From Verrucomicrobiota bacterium (lineage in GTDB: Bacteria > Verrucomicrobiota > Verrucomicrobiia > Opitutales > Opitutaceae): 64,000 bases of DNA. The position numbers and the translations under genes were made by a program. Below, one piece after another: positions 8,831-17,086 of this stretch. Numbering within the stretch: the stretch's first letter is position 1; every line of letters begins with the position of its first letter. Location: the NCBI GenBank assembly GCA_016235555.1, contig JACRKC010000006.1:62001-126000 (forward strand), given 5' to 3'. Under the pieces are notes generated by a model that did no database searches, was not told where the DNA came from, and worked only from the letters and a program-made list of their open reading frames with translations.

Positions 8831-9070
8831 TTACGCGATCAGGAAAAACCAGGCTGCGGCCAAGACTGCGAGGCCGATCAATCCGGAATACAGCGGGCCG
8901 TTCGATTTCTTGGGTCGGCTGCCTGGTTTGAAATGCGAAACCAGTCCCACAATGACCAGCGCGACCGAAACGAGCGCGAGCGCGGCCATCGAACCGAAAA
9001 GGTAGAGTGCGCCTTCGCCGTGGGCAAAGAGAACGGGTGCGTTCACATCCTCAGTGCTTGTGCTCAGCAC
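8831..9070 (-). CDS. Small two-helix membrane protein, unknown function
   Basis: A 79-residue frame with two hydrophobic helices (about LYLFGSMAALALVSVALVIVG and LIGLAVLAAAWFFLIA) joined by a basic loop FKPGSRPKKSN. No family was recognised. The frame opens at GTG 9070, overlapping the end of the large upstream gene by 20 bases, and a second GTG at 9046 is an equally good start. The overlap suggests translational coupling to the secreted multidomain protein, perhaps as a small membrane partner, but nothing else supports this. Confidence 0.5.
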   Translation of the reverse strand: MLSTSTEDVNAPVLFAHGEGALYLFGSMAALALVSVALVIVGLVSHFKPGSRPKKSNGPLYSGLIGLAVLAAAWFFLIA

Positions 9071-12000
9071 TTGTGGCCGGAGCGGCAGCCGGGGAGGCGG
9101 GGGCGGGGTTGGCTTTCAGGTAGGCGGTGACGTTTTTCGTGACCACGAGCTGGCCCCACATGAGCACCCAGTGGCCGGGGAAGGTGCAGACGTATTCGTA
9201 AACGCCTTCGTCGCGGATCTGGGCGCCGGGGATGCGGAGCGTCTCGTTGCGGCCGGGTTCGAGGAGCTTGGTGGCGGCGAGGATGTCGGTGGATTCGCTC
9301 ACCCAGGCGCGGCCCTGGCGGTCGGTGAAATCGGGCGCGAGCTGGGAGGTTTCCTGGCCGACTTTCTCGCGGGTGCCGGGTTTCACGACGACGAGGTTGT
9401 GGGGCATCACGTCGGGATTTTCGAAGATGATCTCGAACGGGCGGCCGGCCTGGACGACGATGCGCGGCACGTCGTATTTCATGCCTTCGGGCACGGCGCG
9501 AACGACGAACATCGCGACCCGCAGGCCGGAGAGTTTGTCGCGGAGGGCGTCGGACTCGGCCGCGGGGAGCGTGCCGGCCAGATCGTCGGCGACCTGGATC
9601 GTCTCGACGTAGTCGCGGCTGGTGCGTTCGCTGGCGTGCGTCTTGGCGGCCCAGGCGACGAGGGCCTTGGCGGCGGTGGCGGCGGCCGCCGGCGTCCAGC
9701 TCGTGCGCGGGAGGCCGCGGATGCCCTGGGCGGCGGTGGTCGCCTCATAGCCGCGCTCGATCATGGAAACGAGGGCGGCGAAGACCTTTTCGGGTTCCTG
9801 CCGGGAGGAGACGGCGCAGCGGATGGCATCGCGCTGGATCGCCTGCACGACGCGGTCGGGTCCTTCGATTTCCGTGATCGACTTGGCGAGGATGGGCATC
9901 ACCCGGGCGTAGGCCTTGGCGCGGAGCGCGGCGTCGGGGACGAGGTGGATGCCGCCGAGGAGCGAGGCGAACGAGAGCGGCGAAGGCGCGGCCTCGGCCC
10001 AGACTTTGTCGAGCGTGCCGTCGGCCACGGCGGCCGCGGCGAAACCCCAGGAGCGGCCCTCGGAATTGTCGGCGAGGCCGAGTTTCAGGAGTGCGGCGCG
10101 GTGTTTGGCGAGGTCGGCGGCGGGCTGTTGCACGAGCAGGCGGCCGACGTTGCGCACGTCGATCTCGGCGGGAGAGTCGATCGTTTCGAGCAGGACCGCG
10201 ACGGGCGCGGCGTGGCGGAATTTGGCGAGCGCGGCGAGGGCTTCGGCGCGGATCGCGTCGGGCACGCCGGTGCGGCCGAGCAGATTTTCACATACGTCGG
10301 CGGTGCGGGGCATTTTCTGGATTTCGGCGACCGAGAGGGTGCGGAGGAGGTAGCGGGTGGCGGCGGGGTCGCCCTGGGCGAAGGTGGCGCCCTCGCCGAG
10401 CTTCTTGCGCCAGAGCGGGCGGAGCTGGCGGAGCGTCTCACCGATCACGTAGTCGAGGTAGTAGTCGATCGGGAGCTTGGTGGCGGCGAGGGCGACGTTG
10501 GTGGCGGCGACATCGTCAAAGAAACTTGCGGCGCGCACCGCGTGGAGACGCACGCGTTGGTTTTCGTCGGTGGCGAGTTTCTGCAGCAGCGCGAGCGCGC
10601 CGGGCACGCGGTCGCGCCAGTAGCAGAGCACGCGGGTGGCGGCGGCGCGGGCCTCGGCGACGGGCGAACGCAGGAGCTGCTGGAGCAGGTCGACGTTGGG
10701 GACGTTGTGCCATTGGTGAACCCAGAGAGCCTCGAGGAGGTGGTGGGCGTGGGAGGCCTCGGCGGAACGGCGGTCATAGCCCGCCGCTACAGCTTTGGCG
10801 TGTTCGGCATCGAGCGCGGCGACCCAAGTCTTGAGGGCGGCGAGGACGGCGGGGGTGGGGTGCTTCGCGAGTTCGATCTTCGCGAGGTTGCGGATCTGGT
10901 TTTCCTCGCGCTTCAGCAGATCGAGCAACGCGGGAATGGGCTCGCCGTCGATCTTCGGCTGCCAGGTGAGCGGGCGGCCCTCGGCGGTGATGCGATAGAT
11001 ACGGCCGTGCTCGTGGTCGCGGTTCGAGTCGCGCAGATGCGACTGGAGGTGGCCGATGAGCGGGTTGTGCCAGTCGCAGATGTAGAGGGCGCCGTCGGGA
11101 CCGGTGGCGGTGTCGATGGGGCGGAAGTTGAAATCCTTCGACTGCACGATGTCGGGCTCGCGCTTGCCCTGGATGCCGGCGCCGTCGTCGCTGAGGTGGA
11201 CGCGGTAGATGCCTTGGAAGCCGATGCAGTTCGGGTTCAGGTAGTCGCCCCAATACTCGTCGGGAAAATGGCGGCTCGTCAGGATCGTGCTGCCGGCGCT
11301 GGGACGCGACGGGCGGTCCCAGATGGTTTTCAGCTTCGGGTGCTTCGCGGGGTAGTCGATGCGGCCGGAGAACGCCGGGCCCCAGTAGGTGTTGTTGCCG
11401 GTGGCGTCGGTGATGATGTCGTTGCCCCAATAGTCGAACGCGCGGCCGTGGGGGTTGGCGAAACCGTAGGAGGCGTAGACCTCGAACCTGCCGGTGAGCG
11501 GTTCGTAGCGGTGGATCGCACCGTCGAGGTTGCGCACGGCGCCGGTGACCGACTCGACCTGCGTGCGGTGGAACACGCCGTCGCTCAGGAGCAACGCGCC
11601 GCCGGGTTCGTAGACGAGCGAGTTGGCGGTGTGGTGCGAATCGGCGGAGTCGAGGCCCATGAGCACGCGCTCGACGATCTGGCCGCGGCCGCCGACGTCG
11701 CGCACGTAGAGGAGATTCGGCGCCTGCACGAGGAGGATGCCGTCCTTGTAGAACTGGAAGCCGGTCGGGCAGTTGAGGCCGTCGAGCCAGACGGTGCATT
11801 TGTCGGCGCGGCCATCCTTGTCGGTGTCCTCGAGGATGAGGATCTTGTCCTTCACGCGGGCGGTCGGCGTGAGCTCGGGGTAGCTCGGCCAGGCGGCGAT
11901 CCAGAGCCGGCCCTTCGTGTCGAACACCATCTGCACCGCCTTCGCGAGTTCGGGAAACTGCTTCTCGCTCGCGAAGAGGTTGGCCTTGAGGCCGGGCGCG

Positions 12001-14246
12001 AGCGTCATCTTGGCGATGGCCTCGTCGCCATCGACGAACGGATAGGTGCCGTCGATGTTGGAGCCGGGTTTGTTGGTGCCGAAGGCGGTCACGACGGGCA
12101 GCGGGACTTGCTCGGCGGTCGAGGGGGACTTGCCGGCGGCGATGGCCCAGGCGCGGCGCTCGAGGTTGGTCGTCATCGCATCGCGCTGCGCCATTTCCTC
12201 CATCATGATCTGCGTGTTGGTGATCTTGGGCGTGTCGGGGTGGGAAACGTAGGCGATCTTCGAGCGGTCGCCGTAGATGTTGTAGCCGTCGACGCTGCGG
12301 TAGTGGGAGTGCCACATTTCGTTCTTGGCGTTCACGGCGGCGCGCAACTCGGCGGTGGCGGGCGTGTCGATCGCGGGCGCGGCGTCGCCGAAGAGCGTGG
12401 GGTAGATTTTCTGCGTGAGCTTGGCCTCGCCGTCGCTGCTCAGATGGACGCCGTTGATGGTGAGGGGGGGCTGGCCGTTTTTCGCGGCCTCGGCGTAGAG
12501 CTGCTGCGAGGGCGCCATGAGGTCGACGAACGTGACGCCGGCCTGATCGGCGCAGACCTCGCGCATGGCTTGGGTGTAGGCGGCGAGGTTCTCGTTGATC
12601 TTGGGGTCGTAGGCGAAGTTGGAGTCGGGGTGTTTTTCCGCGGCGATCGGTGAGAAAATCACGAGGCGCGGGGCGCCGGTGCCGCCGTAGTTCTTGGCGC
12701 GGGTGTCGGCGATGAATTTGCCCAGGTCCTCCTTGAATTTCGGGAGGCCGTCCGCGCCGGCGAACGACTCGTTGTAGCCGAAGAACGAAAACACGACGCC
12801 GGCCTGAACCTTGGCGAGCCATTCATCGGGGGTGCCGAAATCCTTCGAGCGGGCACGGGTCGTGACCTCGTCGCCGGCGAAGGCGAGGTTGCGCACGACG
12901 ATGCGGTGCGCCGGGTGCTTCGCGTGGATCATCGTCTCGAGCCACCCGTGATGCTGCATGCGATCGGCGAGGGCATTGCCGACGATGGCGACACGGTCGC
13001 CGACGTTGAGCGTGAACGGAGCGCCGTTGGCGCTTGGGGTCTGGGGTTTGGGGTCTGGGGTCTGGGATTTGGGGTCTGGGGTTGGAGGGGCGGAAGCTGG
13101 CGCGGCGGCCACGGAACCGGCGGCGGCCGTGGATGCGGGTGCAGTGGTGGAGACGTTTTTCTTTTTAGCCGCGGGTGGCGCGGGCTGGGGCGGGGGCGGG
13201 CCGCCCTCGGCGAGGACCTTGCCGAGCGCGTGGTCGGCGGGGCGGAGCTGGGTGCGGTAGCCTTTGAAGCCGTAGACGCGCGGGGTGTAGCTGTCGAAGG
13301 TCGTGACGTCGGCGCGCGCGGGAATGTCGGGCCCGGTGGCCCAGTAGACGGCGTTGACGATCAATCGGCGCAGCGACTCGTCGGCGAGATCGCTCGCAGC
13401 GCCCATGGTGGTGGTGAAAATCTTGTTGTAGCGGCCGGCCTCGTTGCGGACGGATCGCGTCCAGGCGACGGGCATCGCGGGGGAGTTGACGGGCTGTTCG
13501 CCGCGGCCGCCGGCGAGTTTTTTCACGGTGTCGGCGGGGGCGTCGGTGCGGTTCATGCCCTTGAGCACGAGGCCGCGGAGAAGCACGCGAGCGTCGGCCG
13601 GCGGAGCGGCCTCGTAGACATCGCTCGTGCAGAGAATCTCGCCCACACCGCGGAGCAGCGGGTCCTTGGCGGCGTCGGGTTCGACGACGGTGCGGGTGGC
13701 CTCGAACTTGTGGCGGCCCCAGTGGGAGATCCAGGTTTCGCCGAGCACGTGTTTGCCGAAACCGCCGGGCCAGGCGCCGCTGCGGGCGTTCCACGAATAG
13801 TCGGCCCACTTGCTGCCGGCGGGGAAGTTGAACGCATGCGTCGAGGTGCGCAGCGCGATCATCGGCGTGCCGCGGAGGTAGGCGGCTTCGAAGCGCTTCA
13901 TCACCTCGTCCGGCCAGGCGCGGAAACGCAGCGACATCACGATCACGTCGGCCGAGTCGAGCGCCTCGGCGCCGGGGAGCGACTGCTGGTTGTCGGGGTT
14001 GATCGTGCCGTCGGCGTCGAGGGCGAAGAGCACGGTGCACTTGAAGCCGTGGCGCTGGCTGAGGATTTTCGCGAGCTGCGGGAGCGCCTCCTCGGAGCGG
14101 TATTCCTCGTCGCCGGAGAGGAGCACGACGTGCTTCCCGCCGGCGGCACCGGCGGGCGGCGTGAGGACGAGGGTCGATTGCGCAAAGGCCGCGGTGGCGG
14201 CGAGGATGAGCGACGAGAACAGGCGGGGCAGGAGGCGGAGGATCAC
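9051..14246 (-). CDS. Secreted ThuA / SGNH-like / PVC beta-propeller / HEAT / cupredoxin fusion protein
   Basis: From GTG 14246 the product has about 1731 residues. The order is: signal peptide (ILRLLPRLFSSLILAATAAFA); ThuA-type glutamine-amidotransferase-like domain (about 37-290, VVLLSGDEEYRSEEALPQLA); low-complexity Pro/Ala/Lys linker; SGNH-like hydrolase fold (about 400-590) whose block I reads GNALADR without the usual serine but which keeps a final GVHLSSDG; PVC membrane-bound-dehydrogenase-type beta-propeller (about 680-1110); HEAT-like helices; and a C-terminal azurin-like cupredoxin. The copper ligands are visible as H1616, C1687, H1692 and M1696 (CTFPGHWVLM). PVC proteins of this class often end in a CxxCH cytochrome; none is present here and the cupredoxin takes that place. 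This suggests a periplasmic sugar or alcohol oxidation role with electron transfer to copper. An upstream extension of the frame to 14618 has no homology and was rejected. Confidence 0.82.
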   Translation of the reverse strand: MILRLLPRLFSSLILAATAAFAQSTLVLTPPAGAAGGKHVVLLSGDEEYRSEEALPQLAKILSQRHGFKCTVLFALDADGTINPDNQQSLPGAEALDSADVIVMSLRFRAWPDEVMKRFEAAYLRGTPMIALRTSTHAFNFPAGSKWADYSWNARSGAWPGGFGKHVLGETWISHWGRHKFEATRTVVEPDAAKDPLLRGVGEILCTSDVYEAAPPADARVLLRGLVLKGMNRTDAPADTVKKLAGGRGEQPVNSPAMPVAWTRSVRNEAGRYNKIFTTTMGAASDLADESLRRLIVNAVYWATGPDIPARADVTTFDSYTPRVYGFKGYRTQLRPADHALGKVLAEGGPPPPQPAPPAAKKKNVSTTAPASTAAAGSVAAAPASAPPTPDPKSQTPDPKPQTPSANGAPFTLNVGDRVAIVGNALADRMQHHGWLETMIHAKHPAHRIVVRNLAFAGDEVTTRARSKDFGTPDEWLAKVQAGVVFSFFGYNESFAGADGLPKFKEDLGKFIADTRAKNYGGTGAPRLVIFSPIAAEKHPDSNFAYDPKINENLAAYTQAMREVCADQAGVTFVDLMAPSQQLYAEAAKNGQPPLTINGVHLSSDGEAKLTQKIYPTLFGDAAPAIDTPATAELRAAVNAKNEMWHSHYRSVDGYNIYGDRSKIAYVSHPDTPKITNTQIMMEEMAQRDAMTTNLERRAWAIAAGKSPSTAEQVPLPVVTAFGTNKPGSNIDGTYPFVDGDEAIAKMTLAPGLKANLFASEKQFPELAKAVQMVFDTKGRLWIAAWPSYPELTPTARVKDKILILEDTDKDGRADKCTVWLDGLNCPTGFQFYKDGILLVQAPNLLYVRDVGGRGQIVERVLMGLDSADSHHTANSLVYEPGGALLLSDGVFHRTQVESVTGAVRNLDGAIHRYEPLTGRFEVYASYGFANPHGRAFDYWGNDIITDATGNNTYWGPAFSGRIDYPAKHPKLKTIWDRPSRPSAGSTILTSRHFPDEYWGDYLNPNCIGFQGIYRVHLSDDGAGIQGKREPDIVQSKDFNFRPIDTATGPDGALYICDWHNPLIGHLQSHLRDSNRDHEHGRIYRITAEGRPLTWQPKIDGEPIPALLDLLKREENQIRNLAKIELAKHPTPAVLAALKTWVAALDAEHAKAVAAGYDRRSAEASHAHHLLEALWVHQWHNVPNVDLLQQLLRSPVAEARAAATRVLCYWRDRVPGALALLQKLATDENQRVRLHAVRAASFFDDVAATNVALAATKLPIDYYLDYVIGETLRQLRPLWRKKLGEGATFAQGDPAATRYLLRTLSVAEIQKMPRTADVCENLLGRTGVPDAIRAEALAALAKFRHAAPVAVLLETIDSPAEIDVRNVGRLLVQQPAADLAKHRAALLKLGLADNSEGRSWGFAAAAVADGTLDKVWAEAAPSPLSFASLLGGIHLVPDAALRAKAYARVMPILAKSITEIEGPDRVVQAIQRDAIRCAVSSRQEPEKVFAALVSMIERGYEATTAAQGIRGLPRTSWTPAAAATAAKALVAWAAKTHASERTSRDYVETIQVADDLAGTLPAAESDALRDKLSGLRVAMFVVRAVPEGMKYDVPRIVVQAGRPFEIIFENPDVMPHNLVVVKPGTREKVGQETSQLAPDFTDRQGRAWVSESTDILAATKLLEPGRNETLRIPGAQIRDEGVYEYVCTFPGHWVLMWGQLVVTKNVTAYLKANPAPASPAAAPATSAEHKH

Positions 14247-14648
14247 GGCAGGGAGATGTGAAGAGTGAACAGGGCGGACCGCGCACAAGACGCGACCGGG
14301 GTGGCGGGGGTGACGGGAAAGGGAAATGAGGGCGAAACGCTCAACACTTAGCGCCGAACATTCAACGCTCAATGCCGGCACCGTCACGAAGCGCACCGCG
14401 TGGTCACGCAGGACACCAAGCCCCGGAATGAATGGCCGCAAAAAGGCGCAAGCGATCATCCTGGCTGCGGCGCTCGCCCGCGCGCCTATAGGCGCACGCA
14501 CGGCTTCTTTCGCTTCTGGTTTTCTTGCGCTTCTTGCGGCCAAAAAAAGTTTGCAGATTGGTGCTGGACTCGCGCTCTCCGGCAGCTCGATTTCGACAAC
14601 TTGAGTCTTGGTGAACACGCGGCGCGAGCCGCGACGGCTCGTCCACGA
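14247..14648. other. Gene-free interval with inverted repeats
   Basis: No gene was found in these 402 bases. It holds a degenerate tandem of the type CGCTCAACACTTAGCGCCGA (14338-14372). It also holds an inverted pair whose arms are TGGCCGCAAAAAGGCGCAAG at 14433-14452 and its near complement at 14524-14542. At the right end is the REP-like hairpin that ends in the stop codon of the next gene. A promoter for the large gene must lie here but could not be singled out. Confidence 0.5.
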
Positions 14649-14652
14649 CTAC
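14613..14652 (-). repeat. REP-like hairpin; GTAG head forms the stop of the TIR-TPR gene
   Basis: Read on the minus strand it begins GTAGTCGTGGACGAGCCG, then loops and returns as CGGCTCGC. The TAG of the head (14651-14649) is the stop codon of the TIR-TPR gene. The stem is related to that at 3223-3338. Confidence 0.6.
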
Positions 14653-16973
14653 AGTGGCGCGGAGTTTTTCGGATCGGCGAGCAGGGCTTTGAACGCGGGG
14701 TCGTCGCGGACGGTGTCCCAGGTGGGGTCAACCTTCAGCATGGGCACGGTGAGGCCGCTGGGGACGCGGAGGAGTTTGGCGAGCAGCTCGACGCACTCGC
14801 GGGGGCGTTTCGCGTGGGCGTAGATTTTCGCGAGGACGATTTCCCGCTCCCAGCGCAGCGCCACGTGCGACTCCGCGGGCGCGGCCGCCACCGCGCGCTT
14901 CGCGGCGGCGATGGCCTCGTCGCCCCGGCCCGCGCGCACGAGGGCGGCCGCGAGCCAGCCGGGCTTTTCCGTCGGCCCGACTTCCTCCACGCGTTGCAGC
15001 CGCTCGGCGGTCGCGAGCGCGTCGCGCACGGCGGCAGCGGCCTCGGCCAGTTGCCCAAGGCGGGCGCAGACATCGGTTCGCGCACAGAGGAGCGACCAGC
15101 GCTGAACGTCGTTGCTTTGCTCGTTGTGCAGTTCGGCGTCGATCGCCGCCTGCGCCTCGGCCCAGCGACGTCCACGCCATAGCCACGAGACCAAATTTCT
15201 ACCCGACAGGCCTTCCGTGGACGCGGGCAGTTCACCGGTGGCGACAAATCGGGCGGTGGCGATGATGTCCGTGTTGCCCGCAAGGCCCTTGGTCACGGCT
15301 CTGGCCGCCGCCTGACGCGAGTCTTCGACTCGTCGCACTACGGCTAACGCCGAACAAAAGTTTCTTTCGTAGATGGCCGCGCTCGGGTCCAACTCGACGG
15401 CGCGTTGATATTCGGCCACCGCCTCGATTCCCCGCCCTAAATTCTGCAACGCGCGTGCAACTTGATAGTGACTCTCAGCCGCATTTGGCATCGCGCGGAC
15501 CTGGTTTTCCGCGAAAGCGAGCGCCCGCAGACCATCTCGCTCAACCAGCAGGTAGTAGGTGACAAGCGCGCCGTCCCCGGCTCCGCCCGGAACCATGCGC
15601 GCCGCCGCTTCGGCCCAATGCTTCGCCTCCGTGGCTTGACGCAGGCGCTCCGCCAGCGGCGTGCCGGGGCTGGTGGCCAGAAGCGACCGACAGAAAGAAA
15701 GGTGCGTGGCGGCCAGCATGAAATCCGGATCGAGCTCGAGGATGGCCTCGCACTGGGCGGCGGCTTCGGCCCACTTTCCGGTTCCATCATCGAAGAGTTT
15801 CCGCACTTTCACGAACAAATCGTAGGCGCGCGGATCTTTCGTCATGAATCGCGCCACGGCGGCGGCACCGCCCTTGATTTCGCGCGCTTGCAGCACGCGC
15901 GCGACCTGCTCGGCGATGTCGCTTTGCAGCGCGAGCGCATCCTTTAGCTCATAGTCGCGCCTCGGCAGCGACCACAGCAGGGCATCGTCGCTCGCGCGGC
16001 GCAGCTCGAGCGTGATGCGCACGCGGTCTTTTTCCCGGCGCACGCTGCCGGTGATGACGTGGGCCACGGCCAGTTGTCGCGCGATCTCGGCGGTCGGGGC
16101 CGTCGAGCCCTTGAACGCCAGCGCCCGCCCGCGCGAGACCACCTTCAGGTCCGAGAGCAGTTGCAGGTTGGAAATGATCTCCGTGTGCATGCCCTCGGTG
16201 AACAGCGCGTTCTCGGGATCGGGGCTGAGATTCTCGAACGGGAGGACGGCGAGGGACTTGTCGTTCGCGGCGGGCGCGGTGGGTTTTTCCGCGGTGGACG
16301 GGCCCTTCGGCGGGCTCGGGGCAGGTGCGGTGACTGGCAGGGATCGGTTGAAGAAAAAGTAGCCGGCGATGGCGAGGGCGGCGATGGCGGCGAGGGACCA
16401 CTTCGCGGCGGAGGGCGCGCGGCGGGTGGAGTTCGCCGGTAGGGACGTCTCTCCGAGACGTCCGGGATTGAGATTCGATTCGGACGGACGCCTCGGAGAG
16501 GCGTCCCTGCCATCGCGGCCGAGGAGGCGCTGCACCTGCGTGCAAAAAGCAGCCATGGTTTCGGCCGGCGGCTCGCCCTGAGCTGGTCGAAGGGGCAGGC
16601 GCGTCCACTGCACGGCGAGAAACGCATCGGGCACATGGGCGTCGCGTTCGCTGGTGTCGTCGACCACGACGGGCACGAGGAAGGGTTTGCCCTTCGCCAT
16701 GAGGTGGGAGCGGTCCTCGGCGAGTTTCCATTCGAGCCGGAAGTAGCCTTCGAGGCGCGACTGGGTGTTGGCGGAGATAAGCGGGAGGAAGAGCGCGCAG
16801 TCGCGGATCTGCGTGCGGATCTTTTTGTCCCAGGCGTCGCCGCCGCGCAGCTCGCTCAGGTCGAACCACACCTCGACGCCGGCGGCGCGGAGCGCGTCGC
16901 ACACGCGTTGCGCCGCCGCGGCATCTTGCGAGGCGTAGCTGAGGAAGACCGCGGCGGGAGCGGGGGCGGGCAT
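14649..16973 (-). CDS. TIR-transmembrane-TolB/FlgO-like-TPR protein (TIR protein 1)
   Basis: From ATG 16973 the product has about 774 residues. Residues 8-125 form a TIR domain (FLSYASQDAAAAQRVC, then VWFDLSELRGGDAW and LPLISANTQSR); Glu81 in YFRLEWKLA is at the place of the catalytic Glu of NAD-cleaving TIRs. A linker leads to one membrane helix (about 191-209, KWSLAAIAALAIAGYFFFN). After it comes a domain starting SLAVLPFENLSPDPENALFTEGM, typical of TolB/FlgO-like modules in cyclase-TPR proteins, and then TPR helices to the end. The TIR would face the cytoplasm. NADase or scaffold activity is unproven. It follows the SLOG/TPR gene at 17087 on the same strand with a gap of 113 bases. A REP-like pair is embedded at residues 155-179, and the stop codon lies in another repeat. 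Confidence 0.8.
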   Translation of the reverse strand: MPAPAPAAVFLSYASQDAAAAQRVCDALRAAGVEVWFDLSELRGGDAWDKKIRTQIRDCALFLPLISANTQSRLEGYFRLEWKLAEDRSHLMAKGKPFLVPVVVDDTSERDAHVPDAFLAVQWTRLPLRPAQGEPPAETMAAFCTQVQRLLGRDGRDASPRRPSESNLNPGRLGETSLPANSTRRAPSAAKWSLAAIAALAIAGYFFFNRSLPVTAPAPSPPKGPSTAEKPTAPAANDKSLAVLPFENLSPDPENALFTEGMHTEIISNLQLLSDLKVVSRGRALAFKGSTAPTAEIARQLAVAHVITGSVRREKDRVRITLELRRASDDALLWSLPRRDYELKDALALQSDIAEQVARVLQAREIKGGAAAVARFMTKDPRAYDLFVKVRKLFDDGTGKWAEAAAQCEAILELDPDFMLAATHLSFCRSLLATSPGTPLAERLRQATEAKHWAEAAARMVPGGAGDGALVTYYLLVERDGLRALAFAENQVRAMPNAAESHYQVARALQNLGRGIEAVAEYQRAVELDPSAAIYERNFCSALAVVRRVEDSRQAAARAVTKGLAGNTDIIATARFVATGELPASTEGLSGRNLVSWLWRGRRWAEAQAAIDAELHNEQSNDVQRWSLLCARTDVCARLGQLAEAAAAVRDALATAERLQRVEEVGPTEKPGWLAAALVRAGRGDEAIAAAKRAVAAAPAESHVALRWEREIVLAKIYAHAKRPRECVELLAKLLRVPSGLTVPMLKVDPTWDTVRDDPAFKALLADPKNSAPL
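16439..16510. repeat. REP-like inverted pair inside a coding sequence (72 bp)
   Basis: Begins GTAGGGACGTCTCTCCGAGA and ends with CGCCTCGGAGAGGCGTCCCTGC, so two hairpins face each other. Its 72 bases equal 24 codons and keep the TIR protein frame open. It encodes roughly GRDASPRRPSESNLNPGRLG in the linker between TIR and membrane helix. The same head and stem occur at the ends of the 52446-52731 element. Confidence 0.8.
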
Positions 16974-17086
16974 GGGAAGCGGGACGGCGGGGCGACGAAA
17001 AGGGCTGACACCACCGCGGGCAACGCTGGAGGGCGGACGACTTTGCAGCGCACCTGGAACGGCGGCGGGTGAAACGTGGTCCCGGC

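Noticed and set aside
9054-12653. A 1199-codon plus-strand frame opposite the ThuA fusion gene
   Set aside because: It has antisense composition with no domain. The minus-strand gene shows five recognisable domains.
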